From NCBI GenBank assembly GCA_028874075.1, contig JAPPLU010000010.1, forward strand, positions 1-51,905: a stretch of DNA of 51,905 bases. Reading direction: 5' to 3'. Origin of the DNA: Chloroflexota bacterium. GTDB taxonomy: Bacteria; Chloroflexota; Dehalococcoidia; Lucifugimonadales; UBA3495. The notes under the pieces are model-generated. The model saw nothing but the letters and a program-made list of their open reading frames with translations. It did not search any database and had not been told where the DNA came from. A program made the position numbers and the translations under genes. Positions 8,224 to 16,531 of this stretch are shown here, in pieces; positions within the stretch are counted from its first letter, which is position 1; the number at the start of each line of letters is the position of its first letter.

Positions 8224-8577
8224 TTACTTCTCTTCCACCTCGATGTCCCAGGCGTTGTAGACCTGTTCGGGCAGGTTTATGGGGCCGACGGCCTCCTCGT
8301 AGTCCTTAACGTGCTTGCTGGCCAGCAGGGCGAAGGCCTTGAGCATCTGGGGGCTGACCTTGATGCGGGCGCGCAGGATGGGTTCTCGCTCCTCCATCTG
8401 CTCGCCGAAGAACATGACAGCAGAATAGAGGCTGCTGTAGATGTGGAAGGAGTCGCAGTAAAAGGTTATGGGCTCACCGGAGACGTCGACGCTCCCGGTA
8501 TCGCCGGGATTGACGTAGGTGTCCTCCTGGGGCGGCTGGTCTTCCGGTGGCACGTAGGGGCGCTGGATGATAGGCAT
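8224..8577 (-). CDS. DUF3467 domain protein
   Basis: The ATG at 8577 has GGAGGT nine bases upstream and gives 117 residues. Residues 35-110 carry the DUF3467 pattern: FYCDSFHIYSSLYSAVMFFG, then RARIKVSPQMLKAFALLASK and a final YEEAVGPINLP. These small proteins are common in bacteria and archaea and have no known function. The N-terminal 30 residues are proline-rich and likely disordered. An upstream extension of the frame to 8718 has no ribosome binding site and low-complexity sequence, so it was not used. Confidence 0.8.
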   Translation of the reverse strand: MPIIQRPYVPPEDQPPQEDTYVNPGDTGSVDVSGEPITFYCDSFHIYSSLYSAVMFFGEQMEEREPILRARIKVSPQMLKAFALLASKHVKDYEEAVGPINLPEQVYNAWDIEVEEK

Positions 8578-8785
8578 TGACTTTGACCTCCCCGTTTCTG
8601 TTGCGGCGGTCTCCATTATACACAGCGGGGGAAGGATGGCGTTGAGGGGGGCGGGGTGATCTCCACTACCCGGTGCCATCGCTGCCGGCGGAGTCAGGGA
8701 TGCCAAGGACTGTTTCAAGAATGGTTTGGCGGCCTGTTAACTGAATGGAAAGGCGACTTCTGGAGAAACGTCACCGCCATCCTAC

Positions 8786-8808
8786 CCTTCCCCCGTCAAG
8801 GGGGAAGG
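8786..8808. repeat. Palindromic hairpin CCTTCCCCC-5-GGGGGAAGG
   Basis: A perfect 9-bp inverted repeat with a five-base loop, located 20 bp beyond the stop codon of the MmgE/PrpD gene. It could stop transcription of that gene, but no T-run follows on the minus strand, so it looks more like one of the dispersed palindromes of this genome. Confidence 0.5.
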
Positions 8809-8828
8809 CATTTTCAAACAACTCTCAC

Positions 8829-10172
8829 TTAGCTCCTCTGCGCTGCCGCCTGGCCCAAGATAGCCATCAAGTCTGCCGCGTCGGCAACATTTTCCAGGTC
8901 TTCCAGCATTTCGATTGTGCGCTGGGTGTCCGCACCGGACATGGCCTGATTGAAGCAGTCGTGGAGCTTGACCAGCCTTTCGTCGCGGGACATGGGGTTG
9001 GCGGCGGAACCGCGGAAGGCGGCGCATTCGGCGCTGACAGCGCTGCCATTCTTAAGCAGGGCAGTAGCCTGGGTGGCGCCAGATTCGGGGCCCTCGGGTT
9101 CCACATTGATGCGGCCCAGCATGTCTTCCATATCCGGGGCGAAGCGGCGTTCGTCGGTGAAGGTGTTAATGCCCACCTGGCCGTCGAGCAGGGCGGCGGC
9201 GGCGCAATACTCCACGCTGAATTTGCCGTCCAGGCCGCTGCGGGGCACGGGACCGGAGTGGCCCCGGCCGCGCCGCCGGATGGTTACCTGCTCGATAGCG
9301 CCGGGTTCCAGGCCGTTCTCTTCGCGCAGGTTCAGGGCCGCTTCGATGACGTTCTGCATGTAGACCTGGGCTGGAAAGCGCTTGATGTCGAAACCGGGGT
9401 CGGTCAACCGCCACGACGCGCCCAGGCCGCCGGTGGCCGCGTCCCAGTTGAAGTTACCCCCGAACAGGGCGGCGGCGTAGCCCACGGGGGATTCCAGGAC
9501 CTCGTGGCTGGCGGTGTATCCCATGCTGGCCAGGATGGCAGCCTCGGCGCCCATGCGGGCGGCGTTGCCGGGGTGGGTGGACTTGACCATGGTGCCGGTG
9601 TTGGCGGTAAGGCCGCCGGTGCGGGAGGCAGCAATGCCCAGGGCCATCAAGGTTTGTTCGGCGTCCAGGCCCAGGGTTTTGGCCGCTGCAGCGGCGCCAC
9701 CCAGGGGGCCCACCAGGCCCGGCGGATGGTGGCCGGGAGCAGTGGCCGGAGCCGACGCAGCCCGCAGGCGTCCCTGGATTTCCCAGCCCAGGACGTAGGC
9801 GGTGATGACCTGCCGGCCTGAGGCGTGGTGATGCTCGGCCAGGGCCAGGGCGGCGGGCAGGCAGGATGAGGTGCCGTGGGTGGGCGGAAACCCCTGGATT
9901 TCGTAGTCCAGGCAGTGGCCGAAGACGCCGTTGGCGAAGGCGGCGGCGGGCGGGTTGGTGCGGTAGCCCCAGCCCACCACAGATGCCTGGGGCGCGCCGC
10001 CGCTGTCCTGCACGTAGCGGCCGATGATGACGGCCAGTTCCTCCACCGAACCGGCAACCATGTTGGCGACGCCGTCCAGGATGGCAATTTTGGCCGCCTC
10101 CACCACCGGTGGCGGCAGGGTTTCGTATTGGGTTTCGGCGATGAACTGGGCCAGGGTCTGGGTTTCGTTCAT
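8829..10172 (-). CDS. MmgE/PrpD family protein
   Basis: A 447-residue member of the MmgE/PrpD superfamily, which includes 2-methylcitrate dehydratase, cis-aconitate decarboxylase and iminodisuccinate epimerase. Visible signatures are the helical N-terminus LAQFIAETQYETLPPPVVEAAK, NGVFGHCLDYE (family active-site His/Asp region, near residue 85), PTHGTSSCLPAALALAE and ALGIAASRTGGL. The exact substrate cannot be assigned, but the family acts on small carboxylic acids. Its ATG overlaps the stop of the upstream small gene at 10169-10172, so the two are translated together. The amidohydrolase, P450 and TPP-enzyme genes elsewhere in the window suggest a broad catabolic capacity. Confidence 0.9.
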   Translation of the reverse strand: MNETQTLAQFIAETQYETLPPPVVEAAKIAILDGVANMVAGSVEELAVIIGRYVQDSGGAPQASVVGWGYRTNPPAAAFANGVFGHCLDYEIQGFPPTHGTSSCLPAALALAEHHHASGRQVITAYVLGWEIQGRLRAASAPATAPGHHPPGLVGPLGGAAAAAKTLGLDAEQTLMALGIAASRTGGLTANTGTMVKSTHPGNAARMGAEAAILASMGYTASHEVLESPVGYAAALFGGNFNWDAATGGLGASWRLTDPGFDIKRFPAQVYMQNVIEAALNLREENGLEPGAIEQVTIRRRGRGHSGPVPRSGLDGKFSVEYCAAAALLDGQVGINTFTDERRFAPDMEDMLGRINVEPEGPESGATQATALLKNGSAVSAECAAFRGSAANPMSRDERLVKLHDCFNQAMSGADTQRTIEMLEDLENVADAADLMAILGQAAAQRS

Positions 10173-10513
10173 GGAGTTCTCCGTGCTGCTAATCTGCTAC
10201 ATTGGTGAATGCACTGCTTCCCGGGACCGGTGAACATGGGTTCCGGCGGGGGTTCATCAAAAATTTCACCCCGGGCTTCAGCCTCCATACGGCGGCGGTT
10301 CCAGGCTTGCCAGCGAACTCGTTCCGCCGCCATACCTTCTGCGGCCCCTTCAGCCCTGGCTTGGTCGAGAGCCTCGGCCCTCAATTTTCGCCGGATACGG
10401 GCTGCGCGTTCATCTTGGGCCCGTAGCTCTGCCTTCTGGGCCCGAAACTCTGCTTCGCGCTTTTCCAGCCAGGGATTCAGGAATTTTTCTTCAAGGAATC
10501 TCTTGGTGACCAA
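10169..10513 (-). CDS. Uncharacterised charged helical protein (MVTKR/AWNRRR family), copy A
   Basis: A 114-residue protein starting at TTG with GGAGG seven bases upstream. It opens with (M)VTKRFLEEKFLNPWLEKR, has a long highly charged helix rich in Arg, Glu and Ala, and a conserved block WQAWNRRRMEAEARGEIFDE followed by prolines. The same opening and block recur in the neighbouring gene at 10578-10790, so these are tandem paralogs with a variable middle. The last 17 residues past the proline-rich block are unlike the paralog. No function is known to me; the helix suggests a coiled coil. It ends by overlapping the MmgE/PrpD start. Confidence 0.65.
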   Translation of the reverse strand: MVTKRFLEEKFLNPWLEKREAEFRAQKAELRAQDERAARIRRKLRAEALDQARAEGAAEGMAAERVRWQAWNRRRMEAEARGEIFDEPPPEPMFTGPGKQCIHQCSRLAARRTP

Positions 10514-10577
10514 GGTCTAACCTCCCGGTCTCAATGATTGACTGCGGTCATTACAGCAATGACCTGACCGGAAATTC

Positions 10578-10790
10578 TCATGGACTGGATTCCTCTTTGC
10601 CATTGGTATGCTCGGGTTTGGGCGTAGGTTCATCAAAGGGTTCGCCACTGGCCTCTGCTTCCAGGCGGCGGCGATTCCATGCTTCCCACCGTTTTCGTTC
10701 TCGCTCTTCCCCGATGGCCTCTCCCTCTTCCCGGAGTCGCTTCCTGACAGGCTCTACCAACTTGCTGTCCAAGTATCTCTTGGTTACCAC
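10578..10790 (-). CDS. Uncharacterised charged helical protein (MVTKR/AWNRRR family), copy B
   Basis: The frame is open from 10997, but comparison with copy A points to the GTG at 10790, eight bases after GGAGG, as the start. This gives a 70-residue protein: MVTKRYLDSKLVEPVRKRLR, then RKRWEAWNRRRLEAEASGEP, FDEP and further prolines. A longer form would start upstream and add a hydrophobic segment (PLIFLFAIVAVSAADSLEG), leaving open a membrane-anchored version. The pair A/B is arranged head-to-tail 65 bp apart. Function unknown. Confidence 0.6.
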   Translation of the reverse strand: MVTKRYLDSKLVEPVRKRLREEGEAIGEERERKRWEAWNRRRLEAEASGEPFDEPTPKPEHTNGKEESSP

Positions 10791-10873
10791 GACCATACCC
10801 TCCAATGAGTCTGCCGCCGAAACGGCCACTATAGCGAATAAAAAGATCAGGGGCGATGCCGGCGCGCCCTTGT

Positions 10874-11062
10874 TTACTGCGGCGATGACCATTTGGGATT
10901 GGGTTTCGTGAATGAACTGGGTTGTTTCCGCCAGAACACGAACCCAATCCAGGCCACCGTCATCAAGCAGATCAGGAGCAGGAACCAGGGCACCCACCGG
11001 CGCGCCACGCTCCAGACCGATTCCCGCTCCGGTTCCAGTTGTTGCTGTCGTTGTTCGTCCAT
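10874..11062 (-). CDS. Small single-pass membrane protein
   Basis: A 62-residue frame from ATG with a polar glutamine-rich N-terminus, one strong hydrophobic helix (WVPWFLLLICLMTVAWIGFVF, trimmed, about residues 24-44) and a basic tail. No ribosome binding site is obvious. It precedes the two MVTKR-family genes on the same strand, and may form a small operon with them and the MmgE/PrpD gene. Could be a real small membrane protein; unrecognised family. Confidence 0.45.
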   Translation of the reverse strand: MDEQRQQQLEPERESVWSVARRWVPWFLLLICLMTVAWIGFVFWRKQPSSFTKPNPKWSSPQ

Positions 11063-11219
11063 AGCGCGGCCATTACAGCACAGCCGGCCCGGACGATGAA
11101 ACCACCTGCTGTCAGTAGTATTCCGAGGTATGCCAAAATTTTCCGCGCTGCAGCCTCGGACTACTCATTTCGACAACTCCGATTTTACACCTGGGTCAGA
11201 GTCAGCCCCAGGTTCGGGG

Positions 11220-11237
11220 TTCCCGCCTGGGCGGGAA
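11220..11237. repeat. REP-like hairpin TTCCCGCC-TG-GGCGGGAA
   Basis: A perfect 8-bp palindrome with a two-base spacer, followed by CGACGGG, resembling the common dispersed bacterial repeat in which a GC-rich hairpin precedes ACGACGG or ATGACGG. It lies in the 210-bp stretch between the small membrane protein and the amidohydrolase stop codon, where no gene was seen. Confidence 0.6.
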
Positions 11238-11272
11238 CGACGGGTTTTGCCGGTGGCGACTTGCAGCCGCCA

Positions 11273-12292
11273 CTACCGATAGTCTATCCCGTACACCTTT
11301 ACCGCCGTGTCGTGGAAGAGGGCGGCGCGCTCGCCGGATGAGTAGCCGGCGGACAGGCGTTTGAAGGCGTTGAACAGGACGTTGTAGGAGTAGGAGACCT
11401 TGTCCACCGGGAAGTTGCTTTCGAACATGCAGCGTTCCGGCCCGAACTTCTCGATGCAGTAGTTCATCAGGGGGCCCAGGGCCTCGGCCAGAGCGACGGA
11501 ACCGATGGGGCGGTCCCACTCGTGCCAGTCGAAACCGTAGCGGGGCTGGCCCACGCCGCCCAGCTTCATGTAGATGTTGGGGCAAGCGGCCACGGTGTCG
11601 ATGCTCTGCCGCCACTGGGCCAGCACCTCGTCGTCCCGGTTGGCGTAGGGGCCGATGCGCAACAGGCCGCCGATGTGGTTGAAGATGAGGGGCAGGTCGG
11701 GAACGGCCCGGGCGAAGTCGGCCAATTCATCGGCCTGGTGGAAGTAGGCGGTGATGTCCATGACCAGGCCCTTGCGAGCCAGCACCTGGGCTCCGGTGCG
11801 GAAGTTGGGGTTGGCCATGCGGCCCTGGGCAGCGCGGCTTTCTATATCGGGGCGCGGGTCGTAGCCGGTGGCGGAGCGGATGCCCCGGAACCGGTTGGGG
11901 CTGGCCTCCTGGAGTTCCTCTATGACCGATTCCACGTCGGCGCCCAGGTCCAGGTTTGCGGCGCCGATGATGGCCGCCGCGGCGCGACCCTCGCCGTAGA
12001 TACCGCTGGCGCTGGCCGCCGCAATGCCCTGGACGAACTCCACCTCGCCCACGGGGCGGATTGGCTCGGGACCGTGGGGCCGGTACATGGAGCGGGCCTC
12101 GATGAAGACGGTGGAGCGCACGTTGTGGCCGCTGGTGATGTCGTCGGCCAGTTCGTGAATCAGGTAACGCTGGTAGGGCATGCGCTCGGTGCGGCCGTCC
12201 CAGAAGTGGTGGTGGGGATCGCAGATGGGCAGGCCAGGTTCCAGGGTTTCCTCCCGGGTCAGGGCCAGCCAGTCATTGCCTCCAAATGGCAT
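11273..12292 (-). CDS. Amidohydrolase family 2 (TIM-barrel metal-dependent hydrolase)
   Basis: The ATG at 12292 has GGAGG seven bases upstream and gives 339 residues. The N-terminal metal-binding H-x-H motif is in LPICDPHHHFWDG. Later landmarks are FNHIGG (barrel histidine), and a terminal region with the conserved FGPERCMFESNFPVDK, where S replaces the more common D-x-N aspartate position. This is the amidohydrolase-2/ACMSD-like group of decarboxylases, lactonases and hydrolases; the substrate cannot be assigned. The upstream in-frame ATG at 12367 gives a low-complexity leader without ribosome binding site. Confidence 0.88.
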   Translation of the reverse strand: MPFGGNDWLALTREETLEPGLPICDPHHHFWDGRTERMPYQRYLIHELADDITSGHNVRSTVFIEARSMYRPHGPEPIRPVGEVEFVQGIAAASASGIYGEGRAAAAIIGAANLDLGADVESVIEELQEASPNRFRGIRSATGYDPRPDIESRAAQGRMANPNFRTGAQVLARKGLVMDITAYFHQADELADFARAVPDLPLIFNHIGGLLRIGPYANRDDEVLAQWRQSIDTVAACPNIYMKLGGVGQPRYGFDWHEWDRPIGSVALAEALGPLMNYCIEKFGPERCMFESNFPVDKVSYSYNVLFNAFKRLSAGYSSGERAALFHDTAVKVYGIDYR

Positions 12293-12495
12293 AACGTTTC
12301 CTCCTGTTGTGCAGGTTGGGCGGGTAAGGCTGCCGTCCGGCAACTGGTTAGCTTGTATGTGCCCCATAGTACCATAGATGGGTGAGGGGGCAGCATTGGG
12401 GACAGATCAGGCAGGGCAATCCCACATTAGGTCTATGCCATGATTTGGCCGGTATGACCCAGAGCCGGAAGGATAACTTATCAAAACAAGGTAGA

Positions 12496-12542
12496 TTTAT
12501 TATATAATAAAGTTTGATACGAGTTATATCATCATTTATACT
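12496..12542 (+). promoter_or_regulatory. Probable nitrite reductase promoter with AT-rich operator
   Basis: TTGATA at 12514-12519 and TATACT at 12537-12542 are separated by 17 bases, a good sigma-70-type promoter 50 bp before the nitrite reductase ATG. A perfect 16-bp palindrome TTTATTATATAATAAA (12496-12511) touches the -35 box, and a second imperfect one, TGATA-N7-TATCA (12515-12531), overlaps it. The stretch is strikingly AT-rich compared with its surroundings. These are plausible regulator sites; the second one is only loosely like an FNR/CRP-type site. Confidence 0.55.
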
Positions 12543-12590
12543 ATCCAATCCAACAAACCGGGCTGGAACCGGAGTTGGACTGGAGGGGAT

Positions 12591-13756
12591 ATGCTGCACC
12601 GAGGTACGTGGCAAGGAAAAGTCGGGCTATCCTTAGCCCTCATCGTCCTGCTGACCTTTGTAGCGGGGACGGTGGCCTGTGCTACCGAGAACGAATCGGC
12701 GGGGAGGGAAGCAACGCCTACTGGGAAGGTCCTATAACCTGGGAACCGCAGGATGTGGCCAGCCTGGAACGAGTTACCCAGGAACTGGTGGCGCCGCCGG
12801 CCCTGCCAGTTCACCAGCAGGTGTACGACGGTGAACCCCGAGTGGTGCAGGTGCGGATGGTAGTCAACGAAACTGAAACGGAAGTCGCCCCCGGTGTCTT
12901 TGCCTGGGCCTTTACCTTCAACGGGTCGGTTCCGGGGCCAATAATTGTCGTGAACGAGGGCGATTACGTCGAGCTGACTCTGGTCAATTCGGCCAGCAAC
13001 GAACTTCCGCATAACATAGACTTTCACGCATCCATAGGCGCACTGGGCGGGGGCGAGTTGACCAACGTGGCGCCGGGGCAAGAGGTAGTACTGCGCTTCC
13101 GCGCCGTCAAGCCAGGCGTTTTCGTTTACCACTGCGCTCCGGGAGGCACCATGGTGCCCTGGCATGTTACCCACGGGATGAACGGCGCTATTATGGTGCT
13201 GCCGCGGGACGGACTGAAGGACCCGGCTGGCAACCCGCTTCGCTACGACCGGGCCTACTACATCGGGGAGCAGGACTACTATATTCCCCGGGACGAGTCG
13301 GGCGGATTCAAGCGCTACGACACCGCCGGAGCCTCTTTCGCCGATGACCTGGAAGCCATGGCCGAACTGACGCCCACCCATATCGTATTCAACGGCAAGA
13401 CCGGCGCGCTCCAGGGCGACGGCGCGTTGACGGCCAACGTGGGGGAGAAGGTGCTGATTGTCCATGCGCAGGCCAACCGCCAGTCCTACCCCCACCTGAT
13501 TGGCGGGCATGGCGACTATGTCTGGGAGCGGGGAGGCTTTAACAGCCCACCCGAAATTGACCTGGAAACCTGGGTCATCGCCGCGGGTTCTGCCGGTGCC
13601 TCTATCCACGATCTCCAGCAGCCGGGTACTTACGTTTACCTCTCCCACAACCTGATAGAGGCTTTCATTTACGATGCCAAGGCGATACTTACGGTGAAGG
13701 GCGAGTGGAACAATGACCTGATGGAGCAACTAAGGCCGCCGGGACCCATCCGCTAG
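12591..13756 (+). CDS. nirK: Copper nitrite reductase (NirK-like), with apparent one-base frameshift
   Basis: Two cupredoxin domains carry a full NirK set. Type 1 copper ligands are His (codon 13010, in PHNIDFHA), Cys (13133, in YHCAPGG), His (13163) and Met (13178). Type 2 ligands are His at 13025 and 13130 and the late LSHN His. Catalytic Asp (13019) and His (GGHGDYVW) are also present. Upstream, ATG 12591 follows GGAGGGG and encodes a lipoprotein signal (SLALIVLLTFVAGTVAC, lipobox Cys30) but in another frame, which stops at 12735. Adding one G to the GGG run at 12723-12725 joins signal and enzyme as ATPTG-EGPITW. So the gene is either a sequencing/assembly error, a recent mutation, or phase-variable. 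The product would reduce nitrite to nitric oxide at the outer face of the membrane. Confidence 0.82.
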
Positions 13757-13798
13757 GTTACCGGCATGACAATTGGTTGAGGAGTGAGGGTAAACTCA

Positions 13799-13824
13799 GG
13801 GGGCGGACATTGCTGTCCGCCCCC
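13799..13824. terminator. Strong GC hairpin after nirK
   Basis: GGGGGCGGACA, loop TTGC, TGTCCGCCCCC: an 11-bp perfect stem between the convergent nitrite reductase and ferredoxin genes. It could end transcription in both directions, although only a weak T-rich tract (GTTGGTT) follows on the plus strand. Its make-up also resembles the dispersed palindromes of this genome. Confidence 0.6.
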
Positions 13825-13860
13825 GTTGGTTCCAAATTGCCGCGCTAGCGTAGATGGCAG

Positions 13861-14091
13861 CTAGGGAAACAGCCTTTCTCCCGTTTCGGCGTCCTCCACG
13901 ATTATGGCGCTTACCGGGCAGTTGTCGGCTGCCTCCAGCACCTGGGCTAGGGGGTCGCCCTGGGGGTTGACCGCCTCGGACTGGCGGTCATCGTTCAGGG
14001 CGAAGGTGTTGGAGGCGAAGGTCTCGCACATAGCGTTGCCAACGCACACGTCGTGGTCAACGGTAATCTTGAGCTTGCGTTCCTGGGCCAT
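13861..14091 (-). CDS. 3Fe-4S ferredoxin, P450 redox partner
   Basis: A 76-residue ferredoxin with C16, C22 and C58-P as cluster ligands (CVGNAMC then NCPVSAI). The C-x5-C spacing, lacking the middle cysteine of a 4Fe-4S site, is typical of small 3Fe-4S ferredoxins that feed actinobacterial-type cytochromes P450. It lies 30 bp downstream of the P450 gene on the same strand, so it is the natural electron donor. A ferredoxin reductase is not in the window. The ATG has GGAGGT five bases upstream. Confidence 0.92.
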   Translation of the reverse strand: MAQERKLKITVDHDVCVGNAMCETFASNTFALNDDRQSEAVNPQGDPLAQVLEAADNCPVSAIIVEDAETGERLFP

Positions 14092-14121
14092 GGTTGTGGT
14101 TACCTCCCCCCGTTTCGGGCC

Positions 14122-15348
14122 CTAGTTCCAGGTGATGGGCAGCGACTTCAGCGACCGGAAGGTGATGCTGGGCTGGTACTCCAACTTGTCGTCGGTGGTG
14201 TCCAGGTGCAGGGACTCGAAGCGCTCGGCGAAGGCCTTGAAGGCCTCCTGGCCCTCCACCCGCACCAGGGTGGCGCCCAGGCAGTGGTGGATACCGGCGC
14301 CGAAGGCCACGTGGGGATTGGGCCAGCGGGTAATGTCGAAATCGTCCGGATTCTCGAACTTGCGGGGGTCCCGGTTGGCCGACGAGATGAACCAGCGAAT
14401 GCGGTCTTCCTTCTTGATGACCTTGTCGCGCAGTTCCACGTCCTCGGCGGCGATGCGGGTAATGGACTTGACCGAGGAGTCGTGACGCAGGCACTCCTCG
14501 TTGGCCTTAACGTACATCCCTTCTATGTCGCTGCGGAGCAGGTCGTACTGGTCGGGGTTGCGGATGAAGGACAGGATGCCATTGCACAGCAGGTTGATGG
14601 TGGTCTCGTGGCCGGCCAGAAGGAGCAAGGATGAGTTGGAGATGACTTGGTCGCGGCTGAAGACGCCTTCCCGCTCGCCCTGGGCCAGCACGGAAATGAA
14701 GTCGTCCTCGGGGTTGACTATGCGCTTCTCCACCAGCGGCTTCACGTACTCGATCATTTCGCTGATGCCCTCGGAGAAGTTCTGCATGCGCCAGGGTTCG
14801 CCGCGGCCCACGTAAAGGAGCTTCTCGGCCACCTCGCGGATGTAGGGACGGTCCTGCTTGGGGACGCCCATCATTTCGGCAATTATCAGCAGGGGCAGGG
14901 GCGTGGCAAAGTCGCGCATCACGTCCATGCTGCCCCGTTCCTCGGCCTCGTCCAGCAGGTCGCTGATGACCTCCTTCACCATGGGCCGCCACTCCTCCAT
15001 GGAGCGGGGGGTGAAGTAGCCGTGGACCACCTTGCGCATGTCCAGGTGGGCGGGCCGGTCGTGCTGGATGAACTGGCGGGCCTGGTATTCGCGGACAAAT
15101 TCGTACAGGCCCAGGTCGGAGTCGTAGATGGTGGGATAAGGCGGCCGCGGGTCGTTCTTGAAGACGGCCGACGAGAACAGTTCGTTATGGCGGGTGAGCC
15201 AGACCAGGTCGTCGTGGCGGGTGATGACCCACAGGTCGTAGAGTTCGTTGTAGTGGACGGGGTCCTCCTCGCGGAGGGTGCCGTAATAGGTGTAGGGATC
15301 GTTGATTACGTCCTCGGTGAACATGTTGTCGCTGACAGCAGTAACCAT
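14122..15348 (-). CDS. Cytochrome P450
   Basis: A 408-residue soluble bacterial P450. The I-helix oxygen-activation motif AGHETT is at 245-250, the K-helix E285-x-x-R288 follows, and the heme loop FGAGIHHCLG is at 349-358 with ligand Cys356. No membrane anchor is present. It would hydroxylate an unidentified organic substrate using electrons from the adjacent ferredoxin. The ATG at 15348 is used; no strong ribosome binding site precedes it. Together with the amidohydrolase and MmgE/PrpD genes it suggests oxidative breakdown of organic compounds. Confidence 0.95.
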   Translation of the reverse strand: MVTAVSDNMFTEDVINDPYTYYGTLREEDPVHYNELYDLWVITRHDDLVWLTRHNELFSSAVFKNDPRPPYPTIYDSDLGLYEFVREYQARQFIQHDRPAHLDMRKVVHGYFTPRSMEEWRPMVKEVISDLLDEAEERGSMDVMRDFATPLPLLIIAEMMGVPKQDRPYIREVAEKLLYVGRGEPWRMQNFSEGISEMIEYVKPLVEKRIVNPEDDFISVLAQGEREGVFSRDQVISNSSLLLLAGHETTINLLCNGILSFIRNPDQYDLLRSDIEGMYVKANEECLRHDSSVKSITRIAAEDVELRDKVIKKEDRIRWFISSANRDPRKFENPDDFDITRWPNPHVAFGAGIHHCLGATLVRVEGQEAFKAFAERFESLHLDTTDDKLEYQPSITFRSLKSLPITWN

Positions 15349-15526
15349 ATCGCCACCAATCCTTGCAAAAGTTACGGATTCGGTAATTGGGTAAGGAAAC
15401 GCAAGCAGGTTTCCTGCGGGAAAAGCGTTGGGGGCATTCTAACAATGATGTTGGCGGGGGGTCAAGGCACGAGTTTATCCAAGAATCCGCCACGACGGAC
15501 GAATGCTCACTAATGGAACAGAGCGG

Positions 15527-16513
15527 TTAAGGAGGTAGGATGAGTTCCAGAGGTCGGTTTTCGATGAAGAATTGGCGGAGGCGTTCTGACGCCAACAAAC
15601 CTTGCCTTATAGCGTCTTCCTGTTCCTCAGGGGCTGTTCCAAAGTCAACCACGGGGACTTTGATGCGGATGCTTGCAGATTTGGCTGCCTGCGCCACGGC
15701 CATGTCCGAATCCAACAAACTGCCTATTGCATTGCGTAACGTTTCTTCCTGCATGTTGGCAAATTGGAGGTCAGCATTTCCATGGGCCGGTTTATAGACG
15801 ATATGGACTCTGCGTTGCGTCTCTACGGCCGATGCCCCCTCAGCTTCGTAAAAATAGATGAACCCGGCTCTAGCGGGCTTGCTGCCCGGACTTTTCATCC
15901 GTAATTGAGTCGTTGCGGAGTTGGACATCTCCCAAATCGCGTTCCAGACCGCCGTTGTTGCATCACTGCGCAGGGCTACGTAACTTTGAGCGAGGGATCT
16001 TCTTCCATCCTGTAAAGCGCGGGCAAGAAAACGCGTCCGTTGATCGCTCGCTTCGGCCAGAATTTCAACCTCTTCTTCGTAGCTGACTTGCCGGTCGAAG
16101 ATGTCGCTGCCTTCGGTTTCGAAATAATCTTCGGGAGCCAGCAGTATCGTTTCAACGTGAGAGCCAGAGGACATATCCTTTCGCCATTGCTCTGCACGGG
16201 CCTGGTACCGCTCCGGTTGGTGGGGTTGATATTCTGCGTCTATTTTATCCTCAATCAGCAGTGCCAAAGATTTGGAACCGCTCTTATAGGAGACCGCTAT
16301 GTCGGTCTCGCCGTCGGAGCCGGGATAAGAGACAGATACCCAAGCTCCGGCAAACTCGGCAACCCCACCATTCCAGTTGCCGAGAAGGAGGTGATGAAGC
16401 GGACTTTCAGGAAAGTAGAGCTCACTACAAATTAGCAGATCAATGTCACGTTCTCGCAACCGAGATATAGGTGGGCGACTTTGCAGATTGTCCAAGAGAG
16501 GTGAGCCACTCAT
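15527..16513 (-). CDS. PD-(D/E)XK nuclease superfamily-like protein
   Basis: From ATG 16513 (a TTG at 16531 is possible) the product is about 328 residues. Residues 70-105 hold the nuclease-like core: GSDGETDIAVSY with a likely catalytic Asp, then LALLIEDKIDAEYQPHQPERY, an E-D-K variant of the (D/E)-x-K motif followed by a conserved Gln and Arg-Tyr. The rest is unrecognised. Similar stand-alone proteins occur in accessory and defence-linked loci, but no restriction or defence partner is adjacent here. Base composition is visibly lower in G+C than in neighbouring genes, hinting at transfer. Confidence 0.7.
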   Translation of the reverse strand: MSGSPLLDNLQSRPPISRLRERDIDLLICSELYFPESPLHHLLLGNWNGGVAEFAGAWVSVSYPGSDGETDIAVSYKSGSKSLALLIEDKIDAEYQPHQPERYQARAEQWRKDMSSGSHVETILLAPEDYFETEGSDIFDRQVSYEEEVEILAEASDQRTRFLARALQDGRRSLAQSYVALRSDATTAVWNAIWEMSNSATTQLRMKSPGSKPARAGFIYFYEAEGASAVETQRRVHIVYKPAHGNADLQFANMQEETLRNAIGSLLDSDMAVAQAAKSASIRIKVPVVDFGTAPEEQEDAIRQGLLASERLRQFFIENRPLELILPP

Positions 16514-16531
16514 GCTTTTCTCACGAACCAA

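Noticed and set aside
10578..10997. Full 139-codon form of copy B of the MVTKR family
   Set aside because: Comparison with copy A and the ribosome binding site place the start at GTG 10790; the longer form is kept only as an alternative.
12575..12590. Start of nirK at the first in-frame codon of the enzyme frame
   Set aside because: The translated leader from there has no export signal and does not resemble NirK; the lipoprotein signal in the neighbouring frame plus a one-base correction fits the family.
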